A DNA stretch of 64,000 nt from Desulfolutivibrio sulfodismutans DSM 3696 (GCF_013376455.1 NZ_CP045504.1:2501001-2565000), one strand, 5' to 3'. Shown: positions 36,707 through 46,134, counted from the first letter of the stretch. Numbers and translations: made by a program. Notes: generated by a model from the letters alone, not told the origin.

Positions 36707-37246
36707 GGGCTCGGACGCGAAGCCTCCCTTTTCCCGGCCAGGAACCGACCCGACCGTCTGCCTTCGCCTTCCAATCTTGTGGTATGGGATGGCCGGGACG
36801 GCCTGTCAAGAGCCTTGTCGGCTGCGGGCAGGGTTAGAGACGGGGCCGGGGCGGGGCATGGCGGCCATTTAAACCGTCGCCGCCCACGAAATGCTGTTTC
36901 GGGCAGACGCATACAAAATCCGCATCCCGTGATATGCACCATTTGATTTCATGGCATGACCAATGTTACGGTGCGCTCACCAGGTCATGCGTATACAAAA
37001 ATGCGTACCAAACCTGTTGCAATGACACTCTTCCGGCAACCTGCAGGTGTCAATTGCACGGCATCGGAAGGGACGACGGATCACTTGACAGGGGCATGGA
37101 GTTTTTTCATGCTGCCTGGCATCGTCTCCCGCAAGGCCTTCCGGCAACCCCTCCCGTGGGGCGTCCCCGCGCCGGGGCTGTTTTGGATTTTCCGTCATCC
37201 CGTTTCCGTACGACGCCCCTGCGGCGTCCAGCCGCCTGGAGGCGTC
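36707..37246. other. Long intergenic region upstream of a sigma-54 activator
   Basis: This divergent 540-bp gap has a distinctly AT-richer core (about 36890-37080). Frames that extend the downstream gene into it lack ribosome binding sites and family similarity, so I treat it as non-coding. It contains the inverted repeat at 37018-37058 and two copies of ATGCGTA (from about 36987 and 37001). No clear -24/-12 or -35/-10 promoter was identified. Confidence 0.5.
37018..37058. promoter_or_regulatory. Candidate activator-binding inverted repeat
   Basis: TGCAATGACAC (37018-37028) and GTGTCAATTGCA (37047-37058) are inverted copies of each other, broken by one extra A, around an 18-base centre. The site lies about 190-230 bases before the start of the sigma-54 activator gene, a usual distance for an enhancer-type site. 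Binding by that regulator itself is a guess. Confidence 0.3.
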
Positions 37247-38728
37247 TTGGGCAACATCCTCATCATCGACGACGATCTCGACATCCGCGACGCCCTGACC
37301 CGGGTGGTCACCCGCCTGGGGCATGAGGCCAGGACGGCCGCCACCCTGGACGAGGGCTGCCGTCTGGCCCGGGCCGGGGATGTGGATGTGGTGTTCCTGG
37401 ACGTACGCATGCCCGACGGCAACGGCCTGGACGCCATCGCGGACATCCGGAAATCCGCCTCGGCCCCGGAGGTCATCGTCATCACCGGCTGGGGCGAGGC
37501 CGACGGCGCCGAGCTGGCCATGCGCCAGGGAGCCTGGGACTACATTGAAAAGCCCCCCTCGGTGCGCACCATGACCGCGCCGCTTTTGCGGGCCATGGAA
37601 TACCGCCAGGGCGGGGGGACGCTCCCGGCCGCGACGTTCCGCTTCGACGGCATCACCGGGAAAAGCGCCCGTCGCGCCGCCTGCCTGGAATTGGCGGCCA
37701 AGGCCGCCGTGGGCGAGGTCAACGTGCTGTTGACCGGCCAGACCGGAACGGGCAAGGAGCTGTTCGCCCGGGCCATCCACGCCAACTCCCCCCGGACGGA
37801 CCAGCCCTTTGTGGTCGTGGATTGCGCCGCCCTGCCCGCGACCATCGTGGAGAGCGTGCTCTTCGGCAATGAAAAGGGAGCCTACACCGGCGCGGACACC
37901 CGGCGCGACGGGTTGATCCTCCAGGCCCACGGCGGCACCCTGTTTCTGGACGAGGTCGGCGAACTGCCGCTCTCGGCCCAAAAGGCCTTTTTACGGGTGC
38001 TCCAGGAGCGACGGTTTCGCCCGGTGGGGGGACGCGAGGAAAAAAACTGCGACTTCCGGCTGGTGGCGGCCACGAACCAGGATCTCGAGGCCATGTCCCG
38101 CCAGGGGCTCTTCCGCCAGGATCTGCTGTTCCGGCTCCAGGGCATCGGCATCGACCTGCCGCCGCTTCGGGACAACGTGGACGACGTGCCGCTTTTTGCC
38201 GGTCATTTCCTGGACCAGGCCCGTCTGCGCCGGGGCCTGCCCGAAAAAATCCTCTCCGACGAATTCCTGGCCGCCCTAAGCGCCTACCCCTGGCCCGGCA
38301 ACATCCGCGAGGTGTGCAACACCATGGAGGGGGTTCTGGCCCTGGCCCGGGACGACCAGGTGCTGCACCCCGTCCATCTGCCCCTGCATATCCGGGTGCA
38401 CGCCGTGCGTTCCAAGGTGGAGGAATCCGAGGCCGCGCGCCAGGTCGGCAATGGCGCCCGCCCCGCTGCGCCCTTTGCCGCATCCGGGGGCGGCGCGGTC
38501 GCCCCCCCGGCCGCCGCCCCGGAGTCGGGACAGGCCCTGCCGGGTGATCCGACGGCCCCCCTGCCGCCCATCAAGGACTTTCGCGACCAGCACGAGGCCG
38601 ACTATCTGCGCCTGCTTTTGACCCGCCATGCCGGGAACATGCGCAAAATCCTGTCCGTTTCCGGCCTTTCCCGGTCCCGTCTGTACGCCCTGCTCAAAAA
38701 ACACGGCCTGTCTCCGGAACGCCTGTGA
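37247..38728 (+). CDS. Sigma-54-dependent response regulator (receiver, AAA+, Fis-type HTH), orphan
   Basis: The 493-residue protein has a receiver ([10 protein letters not shown], aspartate in [10 protein letters not shown] about residue 53), then an AAA+ domain with Walker [10 protein letters not shown] (about 165) and a sigma-54 contact loop reading GAYTGA. Walker [11 protein letters not shown], a Pro/Ala-rich linker and a C-terminal Fis-type helix-turn-helix ([20 protein letters not shown]) complete it. I chose the TTG at 37247 because GGAGG lies just before it and the protein then begins like its paralogue at 58687. The open frame back to 36956 is probably untranslated. No kinase gene is adjacent. 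Confidence 0.88.
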   Translation: MGNILIIDDDLDIRDALTRVVTRLGHEARTAATLDEGCRLARAGDVDVVFLDVRMPDGNGLDAIADIRKSASAPEVIVITGWGEADGAELAMRQGAWDYIEKPPSVRTMTAPLLRAMEYRQGGGTLPAATFRFDGITGKSARRAACLELAAKAAVGEVNVLLTGQTGTGKELFARAIHANSPRTDQPFVVVDCAALPATIVESVLFGNEKGAYTGADTRRDGLILQAHGGTLFLDEVGELPLSAQKAFLRVLQERRFRPVGGREEKNCDFRLVAATNQDLEAMSRQGLFRQDLLFRLQGIGIDLPPLRDNVDDVPLFAGHFLDQARLRRGLPEKILSDEFLAALSAYPWPGNIREVCNTMEGVLALARDDQVLHPVHLPLHIRVHAVRSKVEESEAARQVGNGARPAAPFAASGGGAVAPPAAAPESGQALPGDPTAPLPPIKDFRDQHEADYLRLLLTRHAGNMRKILSVSGLSRSRLYALLKKHGLSPERL

Positions 38729-38817
38729 TCACGCCCTGCTAAAGAACGCCCCTGCGGACGCCGATAGGAAAGACATGTCCGGCAAAGGCCGTTCCCGGCC
38801 GGTCGGCGGAGGTCGAC

Positions 38818-39165
38818 GTGCGTTCACTCCTGGTGGCAGGCATCCTCATCATCGCTGTGTTCGCCTATCTGGCGGCGTCCTCGCGGCTCGACGCCCCGGC
38901 GGCCCAACACCCGGGCGTGACCAGGTATGAGGCTATGGCGGAATACGTCCGGTCCCTGGAGGCGGCGCGGCGCAACCTCCTGGTCTCGGCCAAGCTCAAG
39001 TCCGCAGGCTCCTCTTCCCGAAAGGTCTCCTCGTCGCGCGGCGGGCGCGGGGCCTACGCCCGGGGGTATCGGGACGGCTTTGACGAAGGCTACGCCACAG
39101 GCGCCTTCCTCTCGGCCTCGACCCGCCCCAACCCTCTTTTCTTCCCCATTCCCACCTTGCAGTAA
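38818..39165 (+). CDS. Small membrane-anchored protein of unknown function
   Basis: The product has 115 residues and a GTG start preceded by GGAGG. One N-terminal hydrophobic helix (residues 3-21) is followed by a soluble part with a Ser/Arg/Gly-rich stretch and a repeated YARGYRDGFDEGYATG pattern (about residues 79-94). No family is recognised. Its position 89 bases after the sigma-54 activator suggests possible co-transcription. Confidence 0.6.
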   Translation: MRSLLVAGILIIAVFAYLAASSRLDAPAAQHPGVTRYEAMAEYVRSLEAARRNLLVSAKLKSAGSSSRKVSSSRGGRGAYARGYRDGFDEGYATGAFLSASTRPNPLFFPIPTLQ

Positions 39166-39256
39166 GGCGCCCCCGCCCAGACGGACGGACGCGCCGGGAC
39201 AGACCGGCGCGGGACAGGCGGCCGGACATGGCCTTTTGCCCCTCTCCCTGGAAACG

Positions 39257-39292
39257 AAAAAACGCCCCCCTCGCGTCGGCGGGGGAGGCGTT
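39257..39292 (-). terminator. Rho-independent terminator of the rpe-kinase-HPt-mltB operon
   Basis: Reading leftward, AACGCC pairs with GGCGTT and is extended by four G-C pairs around a short bulge, then runs into a TTTTTTCG tract (the AAAAAA at 39257-39262). It lies about 50 bases past the mltB stop. Confidence 0.75.
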
Positions 39293-39341
39293 GCTGGTCC
39301 GATCCGGGCGGACGACGGGGTCGGCCGGGGTTTGGAGCCCG

Positions 39342-40304
39342 TCAGGAGGCGGGGCGTTGCGCGACGAGCTTGTCGGCCACGGCCAAAACGGCCATGACGT
39401 AGAGATTGCTGTGGTTGTAGCTGTAGATGGCGGCCCGGCGTTCTTCCTCGCTCTGGCCTTCCCGCCAGCCGTGGCCGCGCAGGTAGTTGGCCACGCTGTG
39501 GATGGCGTCGGCCTCGGCGAAAAGGTCCACGCTGCCGTCGTTGTCGGCATCCACCCCGAATTTCAGGGCGTTGGAGGGCATGAACTGGCAGATGCCGATG
39601 GCCCCGTAGATGGACCCCGGGATGGCCAGGGGGGAGATCTTCTTGGCTGCGGCATAGGCCAAAAGGGCCTTGAGTTCCGCGTAGGCCCAGTCCCCCTTGT
39701 CCTTGGCGGCCTGGGCGGCGAAGGCCGTGCGGTCGGGAGAATTCTTCAGGTTTTTCAGGCGGGGGCGCACCAGCTCGAAATCGCTGCACAGGGCCATGCT
39801 GGCCAGCACCCCAAAGGCCTCCCGGTCCCCCAGATAGCTGCCAAGCTTGGTCTCCACCAAAAGGATGGCCGCCACCACCTCGGCCGGCACCCCGTAGGCC
39901 CTTTCCGCCGAAACGAAGAGGGCCCGGTTCTCGGCCATGTAGCGCCCGGCCTTGCTGATCGTCCAGGGATCGAGAAACCGGCGGTAGTTGCTTTTTTCCA
40001 GGCTGCGACGGGTCACGGTCACCGGCTCGAAGCGGTTTTTGACCATGGAGTCGACCTTTTTGGCCATGATGGAGGGGTCGAAGACCACGCCGGGCGAGGC
40101 GAACAGGGCGCCTGTCGCCGCACGGTCCACGCCGTCCGCCGCAAGCCGGGCCAGCAGGGGCTCCCACACGGTTTCCGGTCCGGCGAGGCTCACCTGGGCC
40201 ACGACGGACAAAAGCAAAACCGCAGCGAAAAGACTCGCCGCGATCCGGCCAGCCGGGGAACCGGCGCGAACCCGCCGGGAAGAAACGTCCGGTGTCGTGC
40301 TCAT
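39342..40304 (-). CDS. mltB: Lytic murein transglycosylase, MltB family
   Basis: The product has 320 residues with an N-terminal signal or anchor segment (about residues 20-41). The transglycosylase domain carries the catalytic glutamate in AAILLVETKLGSYLG (about residue 151), the YGAIGICQFMPSNA block (about 233-247) and a C-terminal AIYSYNHSNLYVM. It cleaves peptidoglycan to 1,6-anhydro-muropeptides in the periplasm. No lipobox is seen, so it may be soluble or membrane-tethered. AGGAA precedes the ATG. It is the last gene of a four-gene run, 12 bases after the HPt gene. Confidence 0.9.
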   Translation of the reverse strand: MSTTPDVSSRRVRAGSPAGRIAASLFAAVLLLSVVAQVSLAGPETVWEPLLARLAADGVDRAATGALFASPGVVFDPSIMAKKVDSMVKNRFEPVTVTRRSLEKSNYRRFLDPWTISKAGRYMAENRALFVSAERAYGVPAEVVAAILLVETKLGSYLGDREAFGVLASMALCSDFELVRPRLKNLKNSPDRTAFAAQAAKDKGDWAYAELKALLAYAAAKKISPLAIPGSIYGAIGICQFMPSNALKFGVDADNDGSVDLFAEADAIHSVANYLRGHGWREGQSEEERRAAIYSYNHSNLYVMAVLAVADKLVAQRPAS

Positions 40305-40316
40305 GATCTATTCCTA

Positions 40317-40697
40317 TTATGCCTTGATGGCCGCTCTGTCCATGGTGCGGATCGAGGCTTCCCCGGACGTCGCCTGGTCCCAAAAGGGCGTGAGTTCGCG
40401 GCGCAGGGCCGCAACGGCCTCCCGGGCCCCGGCCTGCGATCCGCCGACGGCCTGTTCCTCAACCTGCCTGGCCAGCCCGGCCAGCTCCTCAAGCCCCAGA
40501 TTGCGCAGCATGCCCTTCACGGCATGGGCCGCATCGGCCAAGGGAACCGGGTCATCCCCGGCCAGAGCCCGTTGCAGGTCGTCCACGGCCTGGGCCAGGG
40601 CCACCCGCCCAAGGCTCACGATCTCCTCGATCTCCTTTTCCGGAAACCCCAGGGTCCGGCGCAAGTAGGCCCGGGCTGTCGCCTCGGCATGGTTCAT
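40317..40697 (-). CDS. HPt-domain phosphotransfer protein
   Basis: The product has 126 residues and one HPt four-helix bundle with the histidine in AAHAVKGMLRNLG (about residue 55). The ATG at 40697 overlaps the stop of the hybrid kinase (ATGA), so it is the obvious phosphate acceptor of that kinase's receiver. The final response regulator is not next to it. Confidence 0.83.
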   Translation of the reverse strand: MNHAEATARAYLRRTLGFPEKEIEEIVSLGRVALAQAVDDLQRALAGDDPVPLADAAHAVKGMLRNLGLEELAGLARQVEEQAVGGSQAGAREAVAALRRELTPFWDQATSGEASIRTMDRAAIKA

Positions 40698-42781
40698 GGC
40701 GCGGTCCCGCCTTTCCCGGCGGCCACGGCGGTAAGCACCTTCTCCAGGTCGGGGATGCGGTAGGGCTTGGCGAAAAAGTAGTCCATGCCTGCCTCGCGGC
40801 ACAATCTGGCGTCCTCCTCCATGGCCTGGGCGGTGAGCGCCGCAATGGGGACGGTGATTTTCGCCCGGCGCAGCCGACGGGCCACAGATGCGCCGTCCAG
40901 CCCCGGCATGCGCAGATCCAAAAAGAGCACATCCAGGGGCCGGTTCGTGGCCGCCTGCTCCAGGACCGTCTCCACGGCCCCCTCGCCGTCTGCGGCGAAG
41001 ACGATATCGGTCACGCCGAGCTTGTTCAGGATCTTTTCCAACAAAAACCGGTTGAAATCGTTGTCCTCGGCGACCAGCGCCCGCAACCGGGAAAACTCCG
41101 GGCGGGGCGTGGGCATGTCCGGTTCGCCCGGTTCCGGGGCGCTCCAGGGGGATTCGGCCCGGGCGGCGGGGGACGGCGTGCATAGGGGCAGGTCGAAATA
41201 AAAGACGCTTCCCCGGCCGGGGGCGGTCGCCAGGAACAGGCCCGGGGCCCCGAGCAGCATGGCCAGGCGCTTGGAGATGGACAGACCGAGCCCGGTGCCG
41301 CCATGCCGCCGGGTGACGGAGCCGTCGGCCTGATAGAACGGCTCGAAGACATGGGGGGCGGAGGCGTCCGGGATGCCGGGCCCGGTATCCGTGACCTGGA
41401 ACCGGACGCGGCCCCGGCCGGGGGCGCGCCTGGCGGCCAGGGAAACCTGGCCGGTGTCGGTGAATTTGACGGCGTTGGACAGGAGGTTGAGCAGGATCTG
41501 GCGCAGACGGTGGGCATCGGTCTCCAGGACCAGAGGCAGGTCCGGGTCCACATGAAAGTCGATGGCCAGGCCCTTGGCCGTGGCCTGGGGGGCCAGAAGC
41601 TGGACGGCGTCGGCCAGGAGCCGGGCCACATCCACGGGGCCGGTCATGATTTCCATCCGTCCGGCCTCGATCTTGGAGATGTCCAGGATGTCGTTGACGA
41701 TGGCCAGCAGGGCGTCGCCCGTGGCCTGCATGGTCTCCACGTATTCGTGCTGCTCGGGGGTCAGGGCGGTCTGGGCCAGAAGCTGGGGGATGCCGATGAG
41801 GGCGTTGAGGGGCGTCCGGATCTCGTGGCTCATGTTGGCCAGAAACATGCTTTTCATGCGGCTGGCCTGCTCGGCCTTGGCCCTGGCCTGGACGATCTCG
41901 GAGATGTCCACGAAGGACTCGATGGCCCCCACGGGTTCGCCCCGGGAATCTCGCAGGGGGGCGGCGCTTCGCATGATGGTGAGGGTTTGTCCCGTGGCGG
42001 TCCGGATGCGGCCCTGGTGCTTGGGCAGGGCCGGGAGGGGCGTCTCCCCGCCGTCGCTGAGCAGTTCGTCCCGGGGGCGTCCCAGGGCCTGCTCCCGGGT
42101 GTATCCGGTGATGGCCGTGAATTCGTCGTTTATGGTGGTCACCAGGCCGTCCTGGTTGACGATGCAGATGGCCGCCCCGGCAATGGTCAACACCTGCTCC
42201 AGAAAGGCCCGCTCCCGCTCCACCGACCGTCTGGCCTCCACCAGGGGGGTGACGTCGATGACCGAGACGATGACCCCGAAAAAGCCGCCCTCCCCCTTCC
42301 CGGCCCCGAGCACGGGCTGGATGCGGATGGCCACGTCGGCCGCGCCCAGCCGCTGGTTGACCGCCGTCGGCGTGGTCAGCGCCCCCTTCTGGAAAAGCTC
42401 GAAAAAGGCGCTGGTCTGGCAGTCCGCCGTGTCCAGGCCCAAAACCGACATGTCCCTGTCCAGGACCGCCTCCGCTGGCAATCCGAGAAAATCGAGAAAC
42501 CGGCGGTTGATCTCCCGCACGATCCCCTGGGCGTCCACATAGGCGATGCGCTCGTCCAGGGCCTCCAGCATGGAGGTCAGCCGGGCCAGGCGCTCGGCCG
42601 CACTCCGGGAGGGCTGGGCATCCGGAGAATCCGGGGAATCCGGGGCCACGGGGGTTACGGACGGGGGAAGGGCCGACGAACCGGCCGCAGCAGCCGCCGC
42701 CTCATGGGCGTGGCCCGGGGAAGAAGACGATGGCTGATCCCTGTCGAGGGTCTCAGGCCGATCCTTGTCGCGCCGCTTCAT
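40694..42781 (-). CDS. Soluble hybrid histidine kinase (two PAS, HisKA, HATPase, receiver)
   Basis: The 695-residue protein has no membrane helix. A low-complexity Ala/Ser/Pro head (residues 1-60) leads into two PAS domains (about 65-180 and 195-310), HisKA with MSHEIRTPLN (about 330), HATPase with LLNLLSNAVKF, DTGPGI and GTGLGLSIS, and a receiver with VLFLDLRMPG (about 610). The histidine-to-aspartate relay continues to the overlapping HPt gene. The first 29 bases overlap the 3' end of rpe. Confidence 0.9.
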   Translation of the reverse strand: MKRRDKDRPETLDRDQPSSSSPGHAHEAAAAAAGSSALPPSVTPVAPDSPDSPDAQPSRSAAERLARLTSMLEALDERIAYVDAQGIVREINRRFLDFLGLPAEAVLDRDMSVLGLDTADCQTSAFFELFQKGALTTPTAVNQRLGAADVAIRIQPVLGAGKGEGGFFGVIVSVIDVTPLVEARRSVERERAFLEQVLTIAGAAICIVNQDGLVTTINDEFTAITGYTREQALGRPRDELLSDGGETPLPALPKHQGRIRTATGQTLTIMRSAAPLRDSRGEPVGAIESFVDISEIVQARAKAEQASRMKSMFLANMSHEIRTPLNALIGIPQLLAQTALTPEQHEYVETMQATGDALLAIVNDILDISKIEAGRMEIMTGPVDVARLLADAVQLLAPQATAKGLAIDFHVDPDLPLVLETDAHRLRQILLNLLSNAVKFTDTGQVSLAARRAPGRGRVRFQVTDTGPGIPDASAPHVFEPFYQADGSVTRRHGGTGLGLSISKRLAMLLGAPGLFLATAPGRGSVFYFDLPLCTPSPAARAESPWSAPEPGEPDMPTPRPEFSRLRALVAEDNDFNRFLLEKILNKLGVTDIVFAADGEGAVETVLEQAATNRPLDVLFLDLRMPGLDGASVARRLRRAKITVPIAALTAQAMEEDARLCREAGMDYFFAKPYRIPDLEKVLTAVAAGKGGTAP

Positions 42782-43427
42782 GGAACGTCCTTAATCGCTC
42801 CCCGTAGGGAGGATGGCCGAAAAAGGCCGACCCGGAGACCAGGATGTCGGCTCCGGCGGCCACAAGCGCGGGCGTGTTTTCCGGGGTGACCCCGCCGTCC
42901 ACCTGGATGTGGGTGGACAGGCCCCGGGCGTTGATCATGGCCCGCAGGTCGCGGACCTTGTCCAGACAGAAGGGGATGAAGGACTGGCCCCCGAAACCGG
43001 GGTTGACGCTCATGATGAGCACCATGAAAAGCTGGGGCAGAAGATATTCCACGGCCGACAGGGGCGTGGCCGGATTGAGGGCCACGGCGGGCCTGGCCCC
43101 AAGGCGGGCGATCTCGGCGCAGGCCCTCTCCAGGTGGACCGTGGATTCGGCATGGACGCAGATGAGATCGGCCCCGGCGTCGCGAAATTCGGCCAGATAG
43201 CGTTCGGGGCGTTCGATCATCAGGTGGGTGTCGAAAAACAGGCGGCTTTTCTGGCGCAGACGCTTGATGATGGGCGGGCCGAAGGTGATGTTGGGCACGA
43301 AATGGCCGTCCATAACATCGAGATGGGCCCAGGCCACACCGGCGTCTTCCAGGTCGGCCAGCTCGCCCGCGAACCGCCCGAAATCGGCGGACAACAGCGA
43401 CGGCGACAGGATAAAAGATTCGTTCAT
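42753..43427 (-). CDS. rpe: Ribulose-phosphate 3-epimerase
   Basis: The 224-residue TIM-barrel enzyme interconverts ribulose-5-phosphate and xylulose-5-phosphate. The conserved blocks are all present: ILSPSLLSADF (start), HLDVMDGHFVPNITFG (about 36-51), MSVNPGFGGQSFIP (about 139-152) and QVDGGVTPEN. GGGAG precedes the ATG. The stop lies inside the start of the hybrid kinase gene, a close coupling between a pentose-phosphate enzyme and a sensory kinase. Confidence 0.97.
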   Translation of the reverse strand: MNESFILSPSLLSADFGRFAGELADLEDAGVAWAHLDVMDGHFVPNITFGPPIIKRLRQKSRLFFDTHLMIERPERYLAEFRDAGADLICVHAESTVHLERACAEIARLGARPAVALNPATPLSAVEYLLPQLFMVLIMSVNPGFGGQSFIPFCLDKVRDLRAMINARGLSTHIQVDGGVTPENTPALVAAGADILVSGSAFFGHPPYGERLRTFHEAARQGSA

Positions 43428-43599
43428 GATCTGAACTCCCTACCTCTTCCTCTATGCTTTTTGCGCCGGGTCCACAATCCCCCGGGGAACCGTCCCGGGG
43501 CAGCCCCGTCCGGGTGCGGCGGCGACCAGGGCGTCGGCTTGTATTGGGCCGGGCGCGGCCGGACGCCAGAGAAAAAACATGCCGCCCGCCCTGGCGACG

Positions 43600-43836
43600 C
43601 TACTGGGGCTGGTAGCCCTTAAGCCGCATGCACTTGTCCACCAGGGAGTCGATGCGCTCCCGCCGCTCGTCGCTGTCCACCACCGAGGCCGTGGCCTTCT
43701 CGGCCTCGTATTCGCACTCCATGTGCTCACGTTCCGTTTCGTTCTTCGATTTGTCGGCGCTTTCATAATACGTCTTGCCGCCGCAGCCGGAGGTAAAAAC
43801 CATGGCGAGAAACGCGGCAAACAAAATATTTTTCAT
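43600..43836 (-). CDS. Small lipoprotein
   Basis: The product has 78 residues with a short signal and lipobox FTSGC near residue 18. The mature part is charged (many Glu, Lys, Asp, Arg) and ends CMRLKGYQPQ. GGGGAAGGGA precedes the ATG at 43836. The frame is open to 43962, but the lipobox position decides the start. Family is not recognised. Confidence 0.65.
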   Translation of the reverse strand: MKNILFAAFLAMVFTSGCGGKTYYESADKSKNETEREHMECEYEAEKATASVVDSDERRERIDSLVDKCMRLKGYQPQ

Positions 43837-43996
43837 TCCCTTCCCCTTGTGCAAGAGGCCGCCTGCCCGGTTGCACCCCGCCATCCGGCGGGATGCGTCG
43901 TGCCCTCGAAATCGGCGAACCCGAACGTTGAAGTCAGCGAGGTGCAATACGCATTTTTTCATAAAAATACGGGCGTCTTGTTTCAGGGACGCCGCG

Positions 43997-45370
43997 TTAG
44001 TGCCCCGTCAATTTGTACTTTTTGAGCTTGTACTGCAACAGGCTCTTGGAAAGCCCCAGCATCTCGGCGGCCTTGACCTGCACGAAGTTGGACCGGGCCA
44101 GGGCCCGGCGCACCAGGGCCAGCTCGATCTTCTCCAGGGTCTCGTTGAGGTTGATGCGCACCGGCAAAAGATCCACGGCGCTTTTGTACTGCGATTCCTC
44201 GTCCTTGATCTCCAGCGGCAGATCCTCCACGCCGATGACCTCGCCCGAGGACAGCACCACGCAGCGTTCGATGACGTTTTGCAACTGGCGCACGTTGCCC
44301 GGCCATTCGTAGGCCGTGAGGTAGTCGATGGCCTCGGGGGAAAAGCCCTTGAAGGGCTTGTTGTTTTCCGCCGCATAGCGTTCCAGGAAGTGGGCCGCCA
44401 GGATGGGGATGTCCTCCCGGCGCTCGCGCAGGGGGGGCATGTCCAGGCGCACCACGTTTAGGCGGTAGAACAGATCCTCGCGAAACTCCCCGGCGGCCAC
44501 CGCATCCTCCAGATTCTTGTTGGTGGCGGCCAGCACCCGGATGTCCACCTCGATGGATTCGCCCCCGCCCACCCGTTCGATCTTGCGCTCCTGGAGCACG
44601 CGCAACAGCTTGACCTGGAGGTCCGCCGAAAGCTCCCCGATTTCGTCCAAAAAGATCGTGCCCCCGTGGGCCATCTCGAAGCGGCCCCGCTTGCGGGCCA
44701 CGGCCCCGGTGAACGACCCCTTCTCATGTCCGAAAAGCTCGCTCTCCAGCACCCCGGAGCTTAGGGCCATGCAGTTGACCGACACGAACGCCCCGGCCTT
44801 GCGCGGCGAGGCGTAGTGGATGGCCTTGGCGATGAGCTCCTTGCCCGTACCCGACTCGCCGGTGATAAGCACCGTGCTTTTGGACGGCGCGGCCTTGGTC
44901 ACCAGTTCCAGCACCCGGGTCATGGCCTTGCCCCGGCCGATGATCTGGTGCTGGGAATAGCGGTCCTCCAGGCTTTGGCGCAGCATGATGTTTTCGCGCT
45001 GGGCCGCGGCGAAGCGGGCCGCCTTGTCCACGGTCAAAAGCAGCTCGTCGTTGGCGAAGGGCTTGGCGATGTAGTCGAAGGCCCCGTAGCGCATGGCCTC
45101 AACCGCCCCTTCGATGCTGCCGAAGGCGGTCATGATGATCACCGGCACATGGGCGTAGTTTTTCTTGACGAATTCCAGCACTTGCTGCCCGGTGACCTTG
45201 GGCATCTTCATGTCCGTGATCACCACGTCCACCTCGGACTCCTCCAGGTAGGCCAGCCCCGTCTCCGGATCGTCCAGGGGGGTCACGGCATAGCCCGCGT
45301 CCGTGAGCATGGCGTCGAGGATCAGCAGGTAGTTTTTTTCGTCGTCGAGAATCAGTATCTGGCTCGGCAT
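43997..45370 (-). CDS. Sigma-54-dependent response regulator (NtrC/ZraR-like)
   Basis: The 457-residue protein has a receiver (ILILDDE, aspartate in VVITDMKMPK about residue 52, lysine in YIAKPF). The AAA+ domain has Walker A GESGTGKEL and a sigma-54 contact loop reading GSFTGA, plus Walker B GTIFLDEIGE. A C-terminal Fis-type helix-turn-helix reads AAEMLGLSKSLLQYKLKKY. I chose the ATG at 45370 because AAGGAGA lies before it; a TTG at 45427 also opens the frame. The adjacent genes are unrelated. No kinase is adjacent, though the soluble hybrid kinase at 40694-42781 is close. Confidence 0.9.
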   Translation of the reverse strand: MPSQILILDDEKNYLLILDAMLTDAGYAVTPLDDPETGLAYLEESEVDVVITDMKMPKVTGQQVLEFVKKNYAHVPVIIMTAFGSIEGAVEAMRYGAFDYIAKPFANDELLLTVDKAARFAAAQRENIMLRQSLEDRYSQHQIIGRGKAMTRVLELVTKAAPSKSTVLITGESGTGKELIAKAIHYASPRKAGAFVSVNCMALSSGVLESELFGHEKGSFTGAVARKRGRFEMAHGGTIFLDEIGELSADLQVKLLRVLQERKIERVGGGESIEVDIRVLAATNKNLEDAVAAGEFREDLFYRLNVVRLDMPPLRERREDIPILAAHFLERYAAENNKPFKGFSPEAIDYLTAYEWPGNVRQLQNVIERCVVLSSGEVIGVEDLPLEIKDEESQYKSAVDLLPVRINLNETLEKIELALVRRALARSNFVQVKAAEMLGLSKSLLQYKLKKYKLTGH

Positions 45371-45789
45371 GTCATCCGTCTCCTTGTCCCTGCCAAGGTC
45401 CATATCCTCCGGGGTGTTTTTTTTCAAATCCTCACTTAGAGCCCCCCCGCTTCGCGGGCAGAAAAATCAGACGACCCGCATGGATCATACGGGTTTGGGT
45501 TGTCAACACCAGGCAAACGCCATGACGCGGCGGTCGGCAATTCGGGATGAACGGGAAGGGAAATGGGACGCGGCGCAGGCATCCGAAAAAGCATGCCGCA
45601 GGCGCAGGCGGCAGCCCCCACGGCGCTTCTTGCAGGACGCCGCATTCCTGATTACGGCGTTGGGGTAATTTGAAAAAGACGCTCCAATGGGCGTGCAGGC
45701 TGCCTGCTGAAAAATGCCAAGAGCCCGACAGGCCTGCCACAGAGCGCCGCACCACCGGGGCCTCTCCTTATGAGGTCGTTTAGCCCGAA
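45371..45789. other. Intergenic region without a recognisable gene
   Basis: About 420 bp between the sigma-54 regulator and the transposase remnant. It probably contains the regulator's promoter. I saw no convincing coding frame, hairpin or operator in it. Its right end may be decayed insertion-sequence DNA continuous with the remnant. Confidence 0.4.
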
Positions 45790-45993
45790 TTGTGTCCGAA
45801 GACTAGCCTGCTACGATACTTCAACACGGACCAGGGGCCGCACTTCACCAGCCAGGAGTTCAGCCAGGCCCGGCAGGCGATTGGAAACTGGGTCCGTTTT
45901 TACAATGAGCAGCGACCGCATACGGTTTTTGACGGTCGTCGTCGGCCCATGGACGTATTCAAAGAAGGCCAATCGGCCTCGAAGGCGGCATGA
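45790..45993 (+). pseudogene. Remnant of an IS3-family transposase (OrfB, integrase core)
   Basis: The 67-codon frame begins with a YFNTDQGPHFTSQEF block, the middle of an rve integrase core, and jumps to GNWVRFYNEQRPH and RRPMDVFKEG, the conserved C-terminal end of IS3-type OrfB. The part normally between them (about 45 residues with the catalytic glutamate) is missing, as is the whole N-terminal half. It is therefore inactive. It marks past insertion just left of the Hdr block. Terminal inverted repeats were not found. Confidence 0.8.
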
Positions 45994-46106
45994 GCAGCAA
46001 CCGGACGAGAGCTTAACCTCGCCGCAAAACTGTCCAACCATCCGGAGCCGCCCCAGTCCGGGGGGCGTGCCGTTTCGCCCGGCAGTTTGGCCGCCGCTGG
46101 CGACGC

Positions 46107-46134
46107 AAAGCCCCGGCTTCGAAAAAACCGGGGC
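46107..46134 (-). terminator. Candidate terminator of the Hdr/Usp operon
   Basis: A 7-bp GC stem (GCCCCGG / CCGGGGC, 46110-46116 with 46128-46134) followed leftward by TTTGCG lies about 110 bases past the Usp stop. The loop is long (11 bases) and the T-tract is short, so this is tentative. Confidence 0.35.

Noticed and set aside
36956-37246. N-terminal extension of the sigma-54 activator
   Set aside because: The 97 extra residues show no family similarity and no ribosome binding site, while the paralogue at 58687 starts exactly at the receiver domain.
43480-43520. CCCCGGG hairpin after the small lipoprotein as a terminator
   Set aside because: The stem is bulged and lacks a T-tract, and it lies between genes of the same orientation.
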